NCBI GenBank assembly: GCA_023091665.1
Contig: JALJCQ010000013.1
Span: forward strand, 2,356,001-2,420,000
Length of the DNA: 64,000 nt
Direction of reading: 5' to 3'
Origin: Pythium myriotylum
Lineage: Eukaryota; Oomycota; Peronosporomycetes; Pythiales; Pythiaceae
A model generated the notes under the pieces. The model made no database searches. It had not been told where the DNA came from and saw only the letters and a program-made list of their open reading frames with translations. Each line of letters opens with the position of its first letter. Positions within the stretch are counted from its first letter, which is position 1. Shown piece after piece: positions 9,787 to 21,922 of this stretch. A program made the position numbers and the translations under genes.

Positions 9787-12700
9787 AAACCCAGCCGACT
9801 CTGCCTCCACCGACTTCGCCTCCCCAGCCTTCGCCATGGATTCGACCACCCCAGCCCGCATCAACAAGTTCGACGGAACCAACTTCCACACATGGAAGTT
9901 CAAGATGCAGATGGTGCTCGAAGAACGCGACGTCTGGGAAGTTGTCTGTGGAGAGGTCAAACTCGAGCAGTGCCAGACCGACGCGGACCGAGCCCTCTTC
10001 AAGAAGAAGTCTCGCAAGGCGCTCGCGATGATCTGTCTCGCGATGGAAGACTCGCAGCTCCCGCTGGTTCGGTCGGCGAGTGGTGCGCAAGATGCATGGT
10101 CAAGACTGGAAGAACACTTCGAGAAGAAGAGCCTTGCCAACAAGCTCTTTCTTCGTCGTCGTTTCTTCACGACCATGATGGAAGAAGGTGACGATGTGCT
10201 CACGCACATCAACAAGCTCAAGACCCTGGCCGAGCAACTCGACGCAGTCGGCGCTCCGGTCAGCGAAGACGACTTGGTGATCACGCTTCTCGGCAGTCTC
10301 AGCGAGTCGTACCAGTTCCTCATCACGGCGTTGGAGTCGCGTGTCGACGCGCTCACGTGGGAACTCGTGACGTCTCGGCTGCTCCATGAAGACATGAAGC
10401 GCAAGGAGCAAGGTGGCGACGGAGCCACGCTTGGCCAAGCGTTCATGACAAGTGACGCGAAGCCCAAGGGCCGTGCAGTCAAGAAGACTGGCACGTGCAA
10501 CTACTGCGGCAAGATCGGTCATTGGGCCGCGGAGTGCCACTCGCGTGTCAAGGACAACGGCAACGGCAACGGCAACGGCAACTCCGGCGGCAACGGCAAC
10601 GGCAACGGAAACGGCAACCCTCCGCAACGGTTCCAGCGAGCGAACCTTGCGCGAGATGAAGACCCCGGCGAGTACCTGTTCTCGGTCGGGAAGACCCAAG
10701 GCAAGTCGAGTCAATCCACGGCGTGGTTGGTCGACTCGGGTGCGACTCAGCACATGTCGCGAACCAAGCAGTTCATGATGAACTACAAGAAGATTGACCC
10801 AGTCGACGTGCATCTGGCCGATGATGGCACGGTCCAAGCGGTTGGCGTGGGAGACATTCTCATGTCGATGAAGACTCCAAGCGGTGTCAAGAAGGGCTTG
10901 CTCACCAACGTGTGGCATATCCCCAAGTTCAGCCGCAACCTGTTCTCGGTCGGAAGATTCACGGAGGACGTTGCTCCCGTGACGTTCGACAAGGACGGTT
11001 GCTTTGTCATGCTGAAGGGCGCCAAGCGGACCATCGGCACTCGAATCGGCAAGGGTCTGTTCAAGCTCAACATGTCTCCAGTGTCGATTGAAGCAGCCCA
11101 CGCCGCCAGTACAAGACGAGGTCGCGCCATGTCCAAGTCGTACCTGTGGCACCTCCGACTCGGTCACATCGGCTTCAGCGGACTCGAAGCCATCGTCAAG
11201 AAGGACCTCGCCGACGGACTCGATATCGGGTCTGTGCAGGAGTGGGAGGTCTGTGAAGGCTGTGCACTCGGCAAGCTGACTCGCGTCAAGTTCCAGTCGG
11301 GCACGACCAAGCGGTCTGCGAATCTGCTTGACGTCGTGTACAGCGATGTGGCCGGCCCCATGAAGACTCCGACTTTCGGCGGCATGAAGTACTTTGCCAC
11401 CTTCACCGACGACAAGTCTCGACTGTGCAAGTTGTACCTGATGCGGTCCAAGGACGAAGTCTACGACAAGTTCGTCGAGTTCGTCAACTGGGCCGAGAAC
11501 CAAACCGGTCGTCGAGTCAAGGTGCTTCGAACCGACGGCGGCGGCGAGTACCAGTCGGCCAAACTTGCCAAGTTCTGCCGCAAGCGTGGCATCGAGCACG
11601 ACGTCACGCCGCCATACACGCCTCAGCTGAACGGTGTGGCGGAGCGCATGAACCGAACCATCGGTGAGTGTGGTCGTTGCAAGCTCCACCATGCCAACTT
11701 GTCCGACGAGTACTGGGGCGAAGCCGTCATGACTGCAGTCGAAGTTCGCAACCGACTTCCGACCCGCGCTCAAGACTTGTACAAGTCGCCGTACGAAGAA
11801 TGGTACGGGAAGAAGCCCTTGCTCGCCAACTTCAAGGTGTTCGGCTGCCATGCGTACGTCCACGTGCCCAAGGAGAAGCGGTCGAAGTTCGACGCCCGAG
11901 CCATCTTGTGTCGGTTCCTCGGCTACTCGGACCACGAGAAAGCGTATCGGTTTGAAGAAATCGCAACCGGCCGGATCGTCATCAGTCGAGACGCGCAGTT
12001 CATGGAAGACACGTTCGACGATGGCAAGCGCGAAGAACCCTGGAGCAAGTCCGTCGAGTTCCGCAACGAGGATGATGATCAAGATCAAGATGAAGCAACC
12101 GACAACCAAGATGATGAAGACATGGGTGAGCAGCCAGCCTCACCAGCACCAAGTCAGCGCAGCTACGAGCGACCGGAGTGGCAACAGGGCCAGCGGTCGC
12201 AGCGTCCAGCAGCACCAGCATCGGCCCAGCAGCCGAATGTCGACTACGCACCAGGGTCCAAGCGCCACTCTCGCACGCACTCGCTCGAGAACCTGGCTGA
12301 ACCGCCAGTTGAGAAGCGCTACGGACGTGTTGGACGCACAAGTGGTGCGACTCCACCACCTACGCAAGGTCCAAGGACATCGCTCGAAGATCTGTCTGCA
12401 CTGCTCACGTCGATCGAAGAGGAAGGCGTAGAAGATGAAGACGAAGAAGGCGAGGACGTGCAAGAACAAGGGGGAGAAGACCAAGATTACGAAGAGTTTG
12501 CTCTCGTCGTGAATTCAGGGGGAGAGTTGCCGACATCGTTCAAGTCGGCGATGGAATCCGACGACGCCAGCAACTGGAAGGAAGCCTGCGACTCCGAGCT
12601 CGAGTCGCTCAAGAAGAACGAGACATGGGACCTAGTCCCTTTGCCAGCCGGACGCAAGGCCATCACCAGCAAGTGGGTGTTCAAGGTCAAGGAAACCGCC

Positions 12701-14152
12701 GAAGGACTCGTCGAGCGGTACAAGGCTCGACTCGTTGCCAAGGGGTTCCTGCAGAAGTACGGCATCGACTTCGAAGAGACGTTCGCACCCGTCGCCAAGT
12801 TCACGTCGATCCGCACCATCCTCAGCATCGCCGCTCGACACAAGCTCATGATCCATCAGATGGATGTCAAGACGGCGTTCCTGAACGGCAACCTCGACGA
12901 AGAAATCTACATGAAGCAGCCCGAAGGCTTCGTCGACCAGCGCCACCCCGACTACGTGTGCAAGCTCAAGCGCTCGCTCTACGGTCTCAAGCAGTCGCCA
13001 CGCATGTGGAACCAGACCATCGACGCCTTCATGCGCAAGGTCGGCTTCACCAAGTGCGAGATGGACCACTGCGTGTACGTCAAGCGGAGCGGCTCAGCGA
13101 TGATCTTCGTGGTGATCTACGTCGACGACCTCATCCTCGCCTGCAACAGCCTCGAGTTGCTCACGGCGACCAAGCGTGCACTCAGCGAACGCTTCGAGAT
13201 GTCCGACCTCGGCGAACTCAAGTACTGCCTCGGCATGGAAGTTGATCAAGACCCCAAGTCCGGCGACGTGACCATGCGGCAGACCAAGTTCCTGCAGTCG
13301 ATCCTGACCAAGTTCGGCATGCAAGACTGCAAACCAGTGAGGACCCCTCAAGACCCCGGACTCAAGCTGACCAAGGCCATGTGTGAAGGTGGTTGCAAGC
13401 ACGAAGACACCATGAAGAACGTGCCGTACCGAAGTGCAGTCGGCGCACTCATGTACCTCATGGTCGGCACTCGACCAGACCTCGCAGCGGCAGTCGGCAC
13501 ACTCAGCCAGTTCGCCGCGGACCCGTGTCCAACACATTGGCAAGCTCTCAAGCGTGTGCTCCGGTATCTGCAAGCGACTCCGACGTACGGCCTGCAGTTC
13601 TCGGCATCGAACGACGGAAGACTGGTCGGCTACTCCGACGCCGACTGGGCTGGCGACATCGAGTCACGTCGAAGCACCAGCGGCTACGTGTTCATGCTCA
13701 ACGGCGGATGCATCAGCTGGCGCAGCAAGAAGCAGCGAACTGTCGCCCTCTCCTCGACCGAAGCAGAGTACATGGCTCTATCGGAAGCGATCCAAGAAGC
13801 CGTGTGGCTCAAGGCGTTCCTGTGCGAACTCGGCGAAGTTGCAAGCGACCAAGCGCTCACGGTGTACGAAGACAACCAAGGTGCCATCGCGTTGGCCAAG
13901 AACCCCGAGTTCCACAAGCGCACCAAGCACATCGACATTCGCTACCACTTCGTTCGTGAGAAGGTCGAGGACGGCCAAGTGTGTCTGCAATATTGCCCGA
14001 CCCAAGACATGCTTGCCGACATCATGACCAAGCCGATCCCCACTGTCCAGTTCGACGTGCTCCGCACCAAGCTTGGTGTTCAAGACGCAGTCGAGTCGAG
14101 GGGGAGTGTTGAAGATGATGCGCCTCGAACCCAGCGTCATCATTCCAGTTGA
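9779..14152 (+). CDS. CopA-3 Gag-Pol polyprotein, apparently intact
   Basis: One frame of 1457 codons from the PBS ATG. Landmarks (residues counted from that ATG): CCHC knuckle 240-253; Asn-Gly repeat just after it; protease DSGA with Asp 319; integrase zinc motif from His 458; catalytic Asp 523, Asp 586 and Glu 622, the last two separated by 35 residues; an acidic, low-complexity linker around 770-930; reverse transcriptase YVDD at 1114-1117; RNase H Asp 1287, Glu 1328 and Asp 1365. All are present. The last codons read through the purine tract and into the 3' LTR, ending [15 protein letters not shown]. The product makes virus-like particles, copies the RNA into DNA and integrates it. Candidate autonomous copy. 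Confidence 0.92.
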   Translation: MSLNPADSASTDFASPAFAMDSTTPARINKFDGTNFHTWKFKMQMVLEERDVWEVVCGEVKLEQCQTDADRALFKKKSRKALAMICLAMEDSQLPLVRSASGAQDAWSRLEEHFEKKSLANKLFLRRRFFTTMMEEGDDVLTHINKLKTLAEQLDAVGAPVSEDDLVITLLGSLSESYQFLITALESRVDALTWELVTSRLLHEDMKRKEQGGDGATLGQAFMTSDAKPKGRAVKKTGTCNYCGKIGHWAAECHSRVKDNGNGNGNGNSGGNGNGNGNGNPPQRFQRANLARDEDPGEYLFSVGKTQGKSSQSTAWLVDSGATQHMSRTKQFMMNYKKIDPVDVHLADDGTVQAVGVGDILMSMKTPSGVKKGLLTNVWHIPKFSRNLFSVGRFTEDVAPVTFDKDGCFVMLKGAKRTIGTRIGKGLFKLNMSPVSIEAAHAASTRRGRAMSKSYLWHLRLGHIGFSGLEAIVKKDLADGLDIGSVQEWEVCEGCALGKLTRVKFQSGTTKRSANLLDVVYSDVAGPMKTPTFGGMKYFATFTDDKSRLCKLYLMRSKDEVYDKFVEFVNWAENQTGRRVKVLRTDGGGEYQSAKLAKFCRKRGIEHDVTPPYTPQLNGVAERMNRTIGECGRCKLHHANLSDEYWGEAVMTAVEVRNRLPTRAQDLYKSPYEEWYGKKPLLANFKVFGCHAYVHVPKEKRSKFDARAILCRFLGYSDHEKAYRFEEIATGRIVISRDAQFMEDTFDDGKREEPWSKSVEFRNEDDDQDQDEATDNQDDEDMGEQPASPAPSQRSYERPEWQQGQRSQRPAAPASAQQPNVDYAPGSKRHSRTHSLENLAEPPVEKRYGRVGRTSGATPPPTQGPRTSLEDLSALLTSIEEEGVEDEDEEGEDVQEQGGEDQDYEEFALVVNSGGELPTSFKSAMESDDASNWKEACDSELESLKKNETWDLVPLPAGRKAITSKWVFKVKETAEGLVERYKARLVAKGFLQKYGIDFEETFAPVAKFTSIRTILSIAARHKLMIHQMDVKTAFLNGNLDEEIYMKQPEGFVDQRHPDYVCKLKRSLYGLKQSPRMWNQTIDAFMRKVGFTKCEMDHCVYVKRSGSAMIFVVIYVDDLILACNSLELLTATKRALSERFEMSDLGELKYCLGMEVDQDPKSGDVTMRQTKFLQSILTKFGMQDCKPVRTPQDPGLKLTKAMCEGGCKHEDTMKNVPYRSAVGALMYLMVGTRPDLAAAVGTLSQFAADPCPTHWQALKRVLRYLQATPTYGLQFSASNDGRLVGYSDADWAGDIESRRSTSGYVFMLNGGCISWRSKKQRTVALSSTEAEYMALSEAIQEAVWLKAFLCELGEVASDQALTVYEDNQGAIALAKNPEFHKRTKHIDIRYHFVREKVEDGQVCLQYCPTQDMLADIMTKPIPTVQFDVLRTKLGVQDAVESRGSVEDDAPRTQRHHSS
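10553..10619 (+). repeat. AACGGC hexanucleotide repeat in CopA gag
   Basis: Reiterated AACGGC units just 3' of the zinc knuckle encode alternating Asn-Gly, split once by an SGG. Unit number differs among copies (for example 2099-2158, 6445-6502, 16275-16341, 20717-20782, 53722-53782, 57785-57850), always in multiples of 6 bp, so the frame is kept. Confidence 0.85.
14098..14106 (+). promoter_or_regulatory. CopA-3 polypurine tract
   Basis: GAGGGGGAG abuts the 3' LTR and would prime plus-strand DNA. It is in frame within the polyprotein (ESRGS), so the tract is also coding. Confidence 0.75.
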
Positions 14153-14465
14153 AGCTCGGCAGTTGAAGCTCGGCTGTAGAAGATTCTCCTGCAGAAGATT
14201 CTCCGTGGAAGATTCGACATGTGGAAGATTCGACATGTGGAAGATTCTCCGTCTGGTTCTGGTTTGAATCCAGTGCCACCCATCGACTTCGTTGAAGTAT
14301 CCACGAAGTCAGTTTATGTTTGCATATGTTTACGATAGGTAGGACATACATTTGATTATGGTAGCGTAGGACACACACAGACGGCTTAGAGGTAGCAGTA
14401 GCGAACTAAGTCCCGATCAATTCACTTTGCATTTTGCATCCCACCAACCAAGCGACCTTTCAACA
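14107..14465 (+). repeat. CopA-3 3' LTR
   Basis: 359 bp ending TTTCAACA. The next base belongs to reverse-orientation CopA-4. Confidence 0.92.
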
Positions 14466-16305
14466 CGCCTTCCTCTTCGATCGACGTGAGCAGTGCAGAC
14501 AGATCTTCGAGCGATGTCCTTGAGCCTTGCGTTGGTGGTGGAGTCGCACCACTTGTGCGTCCAACACGTCCGTAGCGCTTCTCAACTGGCGGTTCAGCCA
14601 GGTTCTCGAGCGAGTGCGTGCGAGAGTGGCGCTTGGACCCTGGTGCGTAGTCGACATTCGGCTGCTGGGCCGATGCTGGTGCTGCTGGACGCTGCGACCG
14701 CTGGCCCTGTTGCCACTCCGGTCGCTCGTAGCTGCGCTGACTTGGTGCTGGTGAGGCTGGCTGCTCACCCATGTCTTCATCATCTTGGTTGTCGGTTGCT
14801 TCATCTTGATCTTGATCATCATCCTCGTTGCGGAACTCGACGGACTTGCTCCAGGGTTCTTCGCGCTTGCCATCGTCGAACGTGTCTTCCATGAACTGCG
14901 CGTCTCGACTGATGACGATCCGGCCGGTTGCGATTTCTTCAAACCGATACGCTTTCTCGTGGTCCGAGTAGCCGAGGAACCGACACAAGATGGCTCGGGC
15001 GTCGAACTTCGACCGCTTCTCCTTGGGCACGTGGACGTACGCATGGCAGCCGAACACCTTGAAGTTGGCGAGCAAGGGCTTCTTCCCGTACCATTCTTCG
15101 TACGGCGACTTGTACAAGTCTTGAGCGCGGGTCGGAAGTCGGTTGCGAACTTCGACTGCAGTCATGACGGCTTCGCCCCAGTACTCGTCGGACAAGTTGG
15201 CATGGTGGAGCTTGCAACGACCACACTCACCGATGGTTCGGTTCATGCGCTCCGCCACACCGTTCAACTGAGGCGTGTATGGCGGCGTGACGTCGTGCTC
15301 GATGCCACGCTTGCGACAGAACTTGGCAAGCTTGGCCGACTGGTACTCGCCGCCGCCGTCGGTTCGAAGCACCTTGACTCGACGACCGGTTTGGTTCTCG
15401 GCCCAGTTGACGAACTCGACGAACTTGTCGTAGACTTCGTCCTTGGACCGCATCAGGTACAACTTGCACAGTCGAGACTTGTCGTCGGTGAAGGTGGCAA
15501 AGTACTTCATGCCGCCGAAAGTCGGAGTCTTCATGGGGCCGGCCACATCGCTGTACACGACGTCAAGCAGATTCGCAGACCGCTTGGTCGTGCCCGACTG
15601 GAACTTGACGCGAGTCAGCTTGCCGAGTGCACAGCCTTCACAGACCTCCCACTCTTGCACAGACCCAATGTCGAGTCCGTCGGCGAGGTCCTTCTTGACG
15701 ATGGCTTCGAGACCGCTGAAGCCGATGTGACCGAGTCGGAGGTGCCACAGGTACGACTTGGACATGGCGCGACCTCGTCTTGTACTGGCGGCGTGGGCTG
15801 CTTCAATCGACACTGGAGACATGTTGAGCTTGAACAGACCCTTGCCGATACGAGTGCCGATGGTCCGCTTGGCGCCCTTCAGCATGACAAAGCAACCGTC
15901 CTTGTCGAACGTCACGGGAGCAACGTCCTCCGTGAATCTTCCGACCGAGAACAGGTTGCGGCTGAGCTTGGGGATATGCCACACGTTGGTGAGCAAGCCC
16001 TTCTTGACACCGCTTGGAGTCTTCATCGACATGAGAATGTCTCCCACGCCAACCGCTTGGACCGTGCCATCATCGGCCAGATGCACGTCGACTGGGTCAA
16101 TCTTCTTGTAGTTCATCATGAACTGCTTGGTTCGCGACATGTGCTGAGTCGCACCCGAGTCGACCAACCACGCCGTGGATTGACTCGACTTGCCTTGGGT
16201 CTTCCCGACCGAGAACAGGTACTCGCCGGGGTCTTCATCTCGCGCAAGGTTGGCTCGCTGGAACCGTTGCCGAGGGTTGCCGTTTCCGTTGCCGTTGCCG
16301 CCGGA

Positions 16306-16339
<34 letters not shown>

Positions 16340-16869
16340 TCCTTGACACGCGAGTGGCACTCCGCGGCCCAATGACCGATCTTGCCGCAGTAGTTGCACG
16401 TGCCAGTCTTCTTGACTGCACGGCCCTTGGGCTTCGCGTCACTTGTCATGAACGCTTGGCCAAGCGTGGCTCCGTCGCCACCTTGCTCCTTGCGCTTCAT
16501 GTCTTCATGGAGCAGCCGAGACGTCACGAGTTCCCACGTGAGCGCGTCGACACGCGACTCCAACGCCGTGATGAGGGGGAACTGGTACGACTCGCTGAGA
16601 CTGCCGAGAAGCGTGATCACCAAGTCGTCTTCGCTGACCGGAGCGCCGACTGCGTCGAGTTGCTCGGCCAGGGTCTTGAGCTTGTTGATGTGCGTGAGCA
16701 CATCGTCACCTTCTTCCATCATGGTCGTGAAGAAACGACGACGAAGAAAGAGCTTGTTGGCAAGGCTCTTCTTCTCGAAGTGTTCTTCCAGTCTTGACCA
16801 TGCATCTTGCGCACCACTCGCCGACCGAACCAGCGGGAGCTGCGAGTCTTCCATCGCGAGACAGATCAT
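14466..16869 (-). pseudogene. CopA-4 fragment: gag to integrase linker
   Basis: Reverse-orientation CopA interior with neither LTR of its own. It runs from the Gag segment [12 protein letters not shown] (16869) through the knuckle, protease and integrase, with DD35E intact, to the acidic linker (LLTSIEEEG, 14466). The frame is unbroken. It carries the variant ESYQFPLI (a 3-bp insertion), shared only with CopA-5, and PTQGSRTS, so it belongs to the CopA-5 sublineage. Both ends are abutted by LTRs of neighbouring elements. Confidence 0.88.
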
Positions 16870-17228
16870 TGTTGGAAGGTCGCTTGGTTGGTGGGATGCA
16901 ATATGCAAAGTGAATTGATCGGGACTTAGTTCGCTACTGCTACCTCTAAGCCGTCTGTGTGTGTCCTACGCTACCATAATCAAATGTATGTCCTACCTAT
17001 CGTAAACATATGCAAACATAAACTGACTTCGTGGATACTTCAACGAAGTCGATGGGTGGCACTGGATTCAAACCAGAACCAGACGGAGAATCTTCCACAT
17101 GTCGAATCTTCCACATGTCGAATCTTCCACGGAGAATCTTCTGCAGGAGAATCTTCTACAGCCGAGCTTCAACTGCCGAGCTTCAACTGGAATGATGACG
17201 CTGGGTTCGAGGCGCATCATCTTCAACA
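16870..17228 (-). repeat. CopA-5 3' LTR
   Basis: 359 bp, carries the ATGCAATATGC variant. Confidence 0.92.
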
Positions 17229-20200
17229 CTCCCCCTCGACTCGACTGCGTCTTGAACACCAAGCTTGGTGCGGAGCACGTCGAACTGGACAGTGGGGATC
17301 GGCTTGGTCATGATGTCGGCAAGCATGTCTTGGGTCGGGCAATATTGCAGACACACTTGGCCGTCCTCGACCTTCTCACGAACGAAGTGGTAGCGAATGT
17401 CGATGTGCTTGGTGCGCTTGTGGAACTCGGGGTTCTTGGCCAACGCGATGGCACCTTGGTTGTCTTCGTACACCGTGAGCGCTTGGTCGCTTGCAACTTC
17501 GCCGAGTTCGCACAGGAACGCCTTGAGCCACACGGCTTCTTGGATCGCTTCCGATAGAGCCATGTACTCTGCTTCGGTCGAGGAGAGGGCGACAGTTCGC
17601 TGCTTCTTGCTGCGCCAGCTGATGCATCCGCCGTTGAGCATGAACACGTAGCCGCTGGTGCTTCGACGTGACTCGATGTCGCCAGCCCAGTCGGCGTCGG
17701 AGTAGCCGACCAGTCTTCCGTCGTTCGATGCCGAGAACTGCAGGCCGTACGTCGGAGTCGCTTGCAGATACCGGAGCACACGCTTGAGAGCTTGCCAATG
17801 TGTTGGACACGGGTCCGCGGCGAACTGGCTGAGTGTGCCGACTGCCGCTGCGAGGTCTGGTCGAGTGCCGACCATGAGGTACATGAGTGCGCCGACTGCA
17901 CTTCGGTACGGCACGTTCTTCATGGTGTCTTCGTGCTTGCAACCACCTTCACACATGGCCTTGGTCAGCTTGAGTCCGGGGTCTTGAGGGGTCCTCACTG
18001 GTTTGCAGTCTTGCATGCCGAACTTGGTCAGGATCGACTGCAGGAACTTGGTCTGCCGCATGGTCACGTCGCCGGACTTGGGGTCTTGATCAACTTCCAT
18101 GCCGAGGCAGTACTTGAGTTCGCCGAGGTCGGACATCTCGAAGCGTTCGCTGAGTGCACGCTTGGTCGCCGTGAGCAACTCGAGGCTGTTGCAGGCGAGG
18201 ATGAGGTCGTCGACGTAGATCACCACGAAGATCATCGCTGAGCCGCTCCGCTTGACGTACACGCAGTGGTCCATCTCGCACTTGGTGAAGCCGACCTTGC
18301 GCATGAAGGCGTCGATGGTCTGGTTCCACATGCGTGGCGACTGCTTGAGACCGTAGAGCGAGCGCTTGAGCTTGCACACGTAGTCGGGGTGGCGCTGGTC
18401 GACGAAGCCTTCGGGCTGCTTCATGTAGATTTCTTCGTCGAGGTTGCCGTTCAGGAACGCCGTCTTGACATCCATCTGATGGATCATGAGCTTGTGTCGA
18501 GCGGCGATGCTGAGGATGGTGCGGATCGACGTGAACTTGGCGACGGGTGCGAACGTCTCTTCGAAGTCGATGCCGTACTTCTGCAGGAACCCCTTGGCAA
18601 CGAGTCGAGCCTTGTACCGCTCGACGAGTCCTTCGGCGGTTTCCTTGACCTTGAACACCCACTTGCTGGTGATGGCCTTGCGTCCGGCTGGCAAAGGGAC
18701 TAGGTCCCAGGTCTCGTTCTTCTTGAGCGACTCGAGCTCCGAGTCGCAGGCTTCCTTCCAGTTGCTGGCGTCGTCGGATTCCATCGCCGACTTGAACGAT
18801 GTCGGCAACTCTCCCCCTGAATTCACGACGAGAGCAAACTCTTCGTAATCTTGGTCTTCTCCCCCTTGTTCTTGCACGTCTTTGCCTTCTTCATCTTCAT
18901 CTTCTACGCCTTCCTCTTCGATCGACGTGAGCAGTGCAGACAGATCTTCGAGCGATGTCCTTGGACCTTGCGTAGGTGGTGGAGTCGCACCACTTGTGCG
19001 TCCAACACGTCCGTAGCGCTTCTCAACTGGCGGTTCAGCCAGGTTCTCGAGCGAGTGCGTGCGAGAGTGGCGCTTGGACCCTGGTGCGTAGTCGACATTC
19101 GGCTGCTGGGCCGATGCTGGTGCTGCTGGACGCTGCGACCGCTGGCCCTGTTGCCACTCCGGTCGCTCGTAGCTGCGCTGACTTGGTGCTGGTGAGGCTG
19201 GCTGCTCACCCATGTCTTCATCATCTTGGTTGTCGGTTGCTTCATCTTGATCTTGATCATCATCCTCGTTGCGGAACTCGACGGACTTGCTCCAGGGTTC
19301 TTCGCGCTTGCCATCGTCGAACGTGTCTTCCATGAACTGCGCGTCTCGACTGATGACGATCCGGCCGGTTGCGATTTCTTCAAACCGATACGCTTTCTCG
19401 TGGTCCGAGTAGCCGAGGAACCGACACAAGATGGCTCGGGCGTCGAACTTCGACCGCTTCTCCTTGGGCACGTGGACGTACGCATGGCAGCCGAACACCT
19501 TGAAGTTGGCGAGCAAGGGCTTCTTCCCGTACCATTCTTCGTACGGCGACTTGTACAAGTCTTGAGCGCGGGTCGGAAGTCGGTTGCGAACTTCGACTGC
19601 AGTCATGACGGCTTCGCCCCAGTACTCGTCGGACAAGTTGGCATGGTGGAGCTTGCAACGACCACACTCACCGATGGTTCGGTTCATGCGCTCCGCCACA
19701 CCGTTCAGCTGAGGCGTGTATGGCGGCGTGACGTCGTGCTCGATGCCACGCTTGCGGCAGAACTTGGCAAGTTTGGCCGACTGGTACTCGCCGCCGCCGT
19801 CGGTTCGAAGCACCTTGACTCGACGACCGGTTTGGTTCTCGGCCCAGTTGACGAACTCGACGAACTTGTCGTAGACTTCGTCCTTGGACCGCATCAGGTA
19901 CAACTTGCACAGTCGAGACTTGTCGTCGGTGAAGGTGGCAAAGTACTTCATGCCGCCGAAAGTCGGAGTCTTCATGGGGCCGGCCACATCGCTGTACACG
20001 ACGTCAAGCAGATTCGCAGACCGCTTGGTCGTGCCCGACTGGAACTTGACGCGAGTCAGCTTGCCGAGTGCACAGCCTTCACAGACCTCCCACTCTTGCA
20101 CAGACCCAATGTCGAGTCCGTCGGCGAGGTCCTTCTTGACGATGGCTTCGAGACCGCTGAAGCCAATGTGACCGAGTCGGAGGTGCCAGAGGTACGACTT

Positions 20201-20746
20201 GGACATGGCGCGACCTCGTCTTGTACTGGCGGCGTGGGCTGCTTCAATCGACACTGGAGACATGTTGAGCTTGAACAGACCCTTGCCGATACGAGTGCCG
20301 ATGGTCCGCTTGGCGCCCTTCAGCATGACAAAGCAACCGTCCTTGTCGAACGTCACGGGAGCAACGTCCTCCGTGAATCTTCCGACCGAGAACAGGTTGC
20401 GGCTGAGCTTGGGGATATGCCACACGTTGGTGAGCAAGCCCTTCTTGACACCGCTTGGAGTCTTCATCGACATGAGAATGTCTCCCACGCCAACCGCTTG
20501 GACCGTGCCATCATCGGCCAGATGCACGTCGACTGGGTCAATCTTCTTGTAGTTCATCATGAACTGCTTGGTTCGCGACATGTGCTGAGTCGCACCCGAG
20601 TCGACCAACCACGCCGTGGATTGACTCGACTTGCCTTGGGTCTTCCCGACCGAGAACAGGTACTCGCCGGGGTCTTCATCTCGCGCAAGGTTGGCTCGCT
20701 GGAACCGTTGCCGAGGGTTGCCGTTTCCGTTGCCGTTGCCGCCGGA

Positions 20747-20780
<34 letters not shown>

Positions 20781-21559
20781 TCCTTGACACGCGAGTGGCA
20801 CTCCGCGGCCCAATGACCGATCTTGCCGCAGTAGTTGCACGTGCCAGTCTTCTTGACTGCACGGCCCTTGGGCTTCGCGTCACTTGTCATGAACGCTTGG
20901 CCAAGCGTGGCTCCGTCGCCACCTTGCTCCTTGCGCTTCATGTCTTCATGGAGCAGCCGAGACGTCACGAGTTCCCACGTGAGCGCGTCGACACGCGACT
21001 CCAACGCCGTGATGAGGGGGAACTGGTACGACTCGCTGAGACTGCCGAGAAGCGTGATCACCAAGTCGTCTTCGCTGACCGGAGCGCCGACTGCGTCGAG
21101 TTGCTCGGCCAGGGTCTTGAGCTTGTTGATGTGCGTGAGCACATCGTCACCTTCTTCCATCATGGTCGTGAAGAAACGACGACGAAGAAAGAGCTTGTTG
21201 GCAAGGCTCTTCTTCTCGAAGTGTTCTTCCAGTCTTGACCATGCATCTTGCGCACCACTCGCCGACCGAACCAGCGGGAGCTGCGAGTCTTCCATCGCGA
21301 GACAGATCATCGCGAGCGCCTTGCGAGACTTCTTCTTGAAGAGGGCACGGTCCGCGTCGGTCTGGCACTGCTCGAGTTTGACCTCTCCACAGACAACTTC
21401 CCAGACGTCGCGTTCTTCGAGCACCATCTGCATCTTGAACTTCCATGTGTGGAAGTTGGTTCCGTCGAACTTGTTGATGCGGGCTGGGGTGGTCGAATCC
21501 ATGGCGAAGGCTGGGGAGGCGAAGTCGGTGGAGGCAGAGTCGGCTGGGCTTGGGCTCAT
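17183..21559 (-). CDS. CopA-5 Gag-Pol polyprotein, apparently intact
   Basis: Unbroken frame from the ATG in the primer-binding site (21557-21559) to the stop inside the 3' LTR. All copia motifs are present: [24 protein letters not shown] and [41 protein letters not shown] and YEDNQGA. Distinguishing changes: MSPSPADS at the N-terminus rather than [16 protein letters not shown], and EEGKDVQEQ in the acidic linker. Candidate autonomous copy and probable close relative of the source of CopA-4. Confidence 0.92.
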
Positions 21560-21563
21560 AACC

Positions 21564-21922
21564 TGTTGGAAGGTCGCTTGGTTGGTGGGATGCAATATGC
21601 AAAGTGAATTGATCGGGACTTAGTTCGCTACTGCTACCTCTAAGCCGTCTGTGTGTGTCCTACGCTACCATAATCAAATGTATGTCCTACCTATCGTAAA
21701 CATATGCAAACATAAACTGACTTCGTGGATACTTCAACGAAGTCGATGGGTGGCACTGGATTCAAACCAGAACCAGACGGAGAATCTTCCACATGTCGAA
21801 TCTTCCACATGTCGAATCTTCCACGGAGAATCTTCTGCAGGAGAATCTTCTACAGCCGAGCTTCAACTGCCGAGCTTCAACTGGAATGATGACGCTGGGT
21901 TCGAGGCGCATCATCTTCAACA
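21564..21922 (-). repeat. CopA-5 5' LTR
   Basis: 359 bp, matching its partner including the private variant. Confidence 0.92.

Larger units (their letters stand above)
9416..14465 (+). mobile_element. CopA-3, full-length Ty1/copia retrotransposon
   Basis: 5050 bp: LTR 9416-9774, internal 9775-14106, LTR 14107-14465. The right LTR ends TTTCAACA while the left ends TTCCAACA, so they are not a perfectly matched pair; the TTTCAACA form is otherwise seen in CopA-7. The right flank (CGCCT) is internal sequence of CopA-4 in the opposite orientation and no target duplication is visible. Confidence 0.9.
16870..21922 (-). mobile_element. CopA-5, full-length Ty1/copia retrotransposon
   Basis: 5053 bp: 5' LTR 21564-21922, internal 17229-21563, 3' LTR 16870-17228. 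Both LTRs share a private variant (ATGCAATATGC instead of ATGCAAAATGC), showing that they came from one reverse-transcription event. Flanks are AGATCAT on the left (CopA-4, reverse) and CATCTGG on the right (CopA-6, forward). They come from different positions and strands of the element and share only CAT. Confidence 0.92.
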
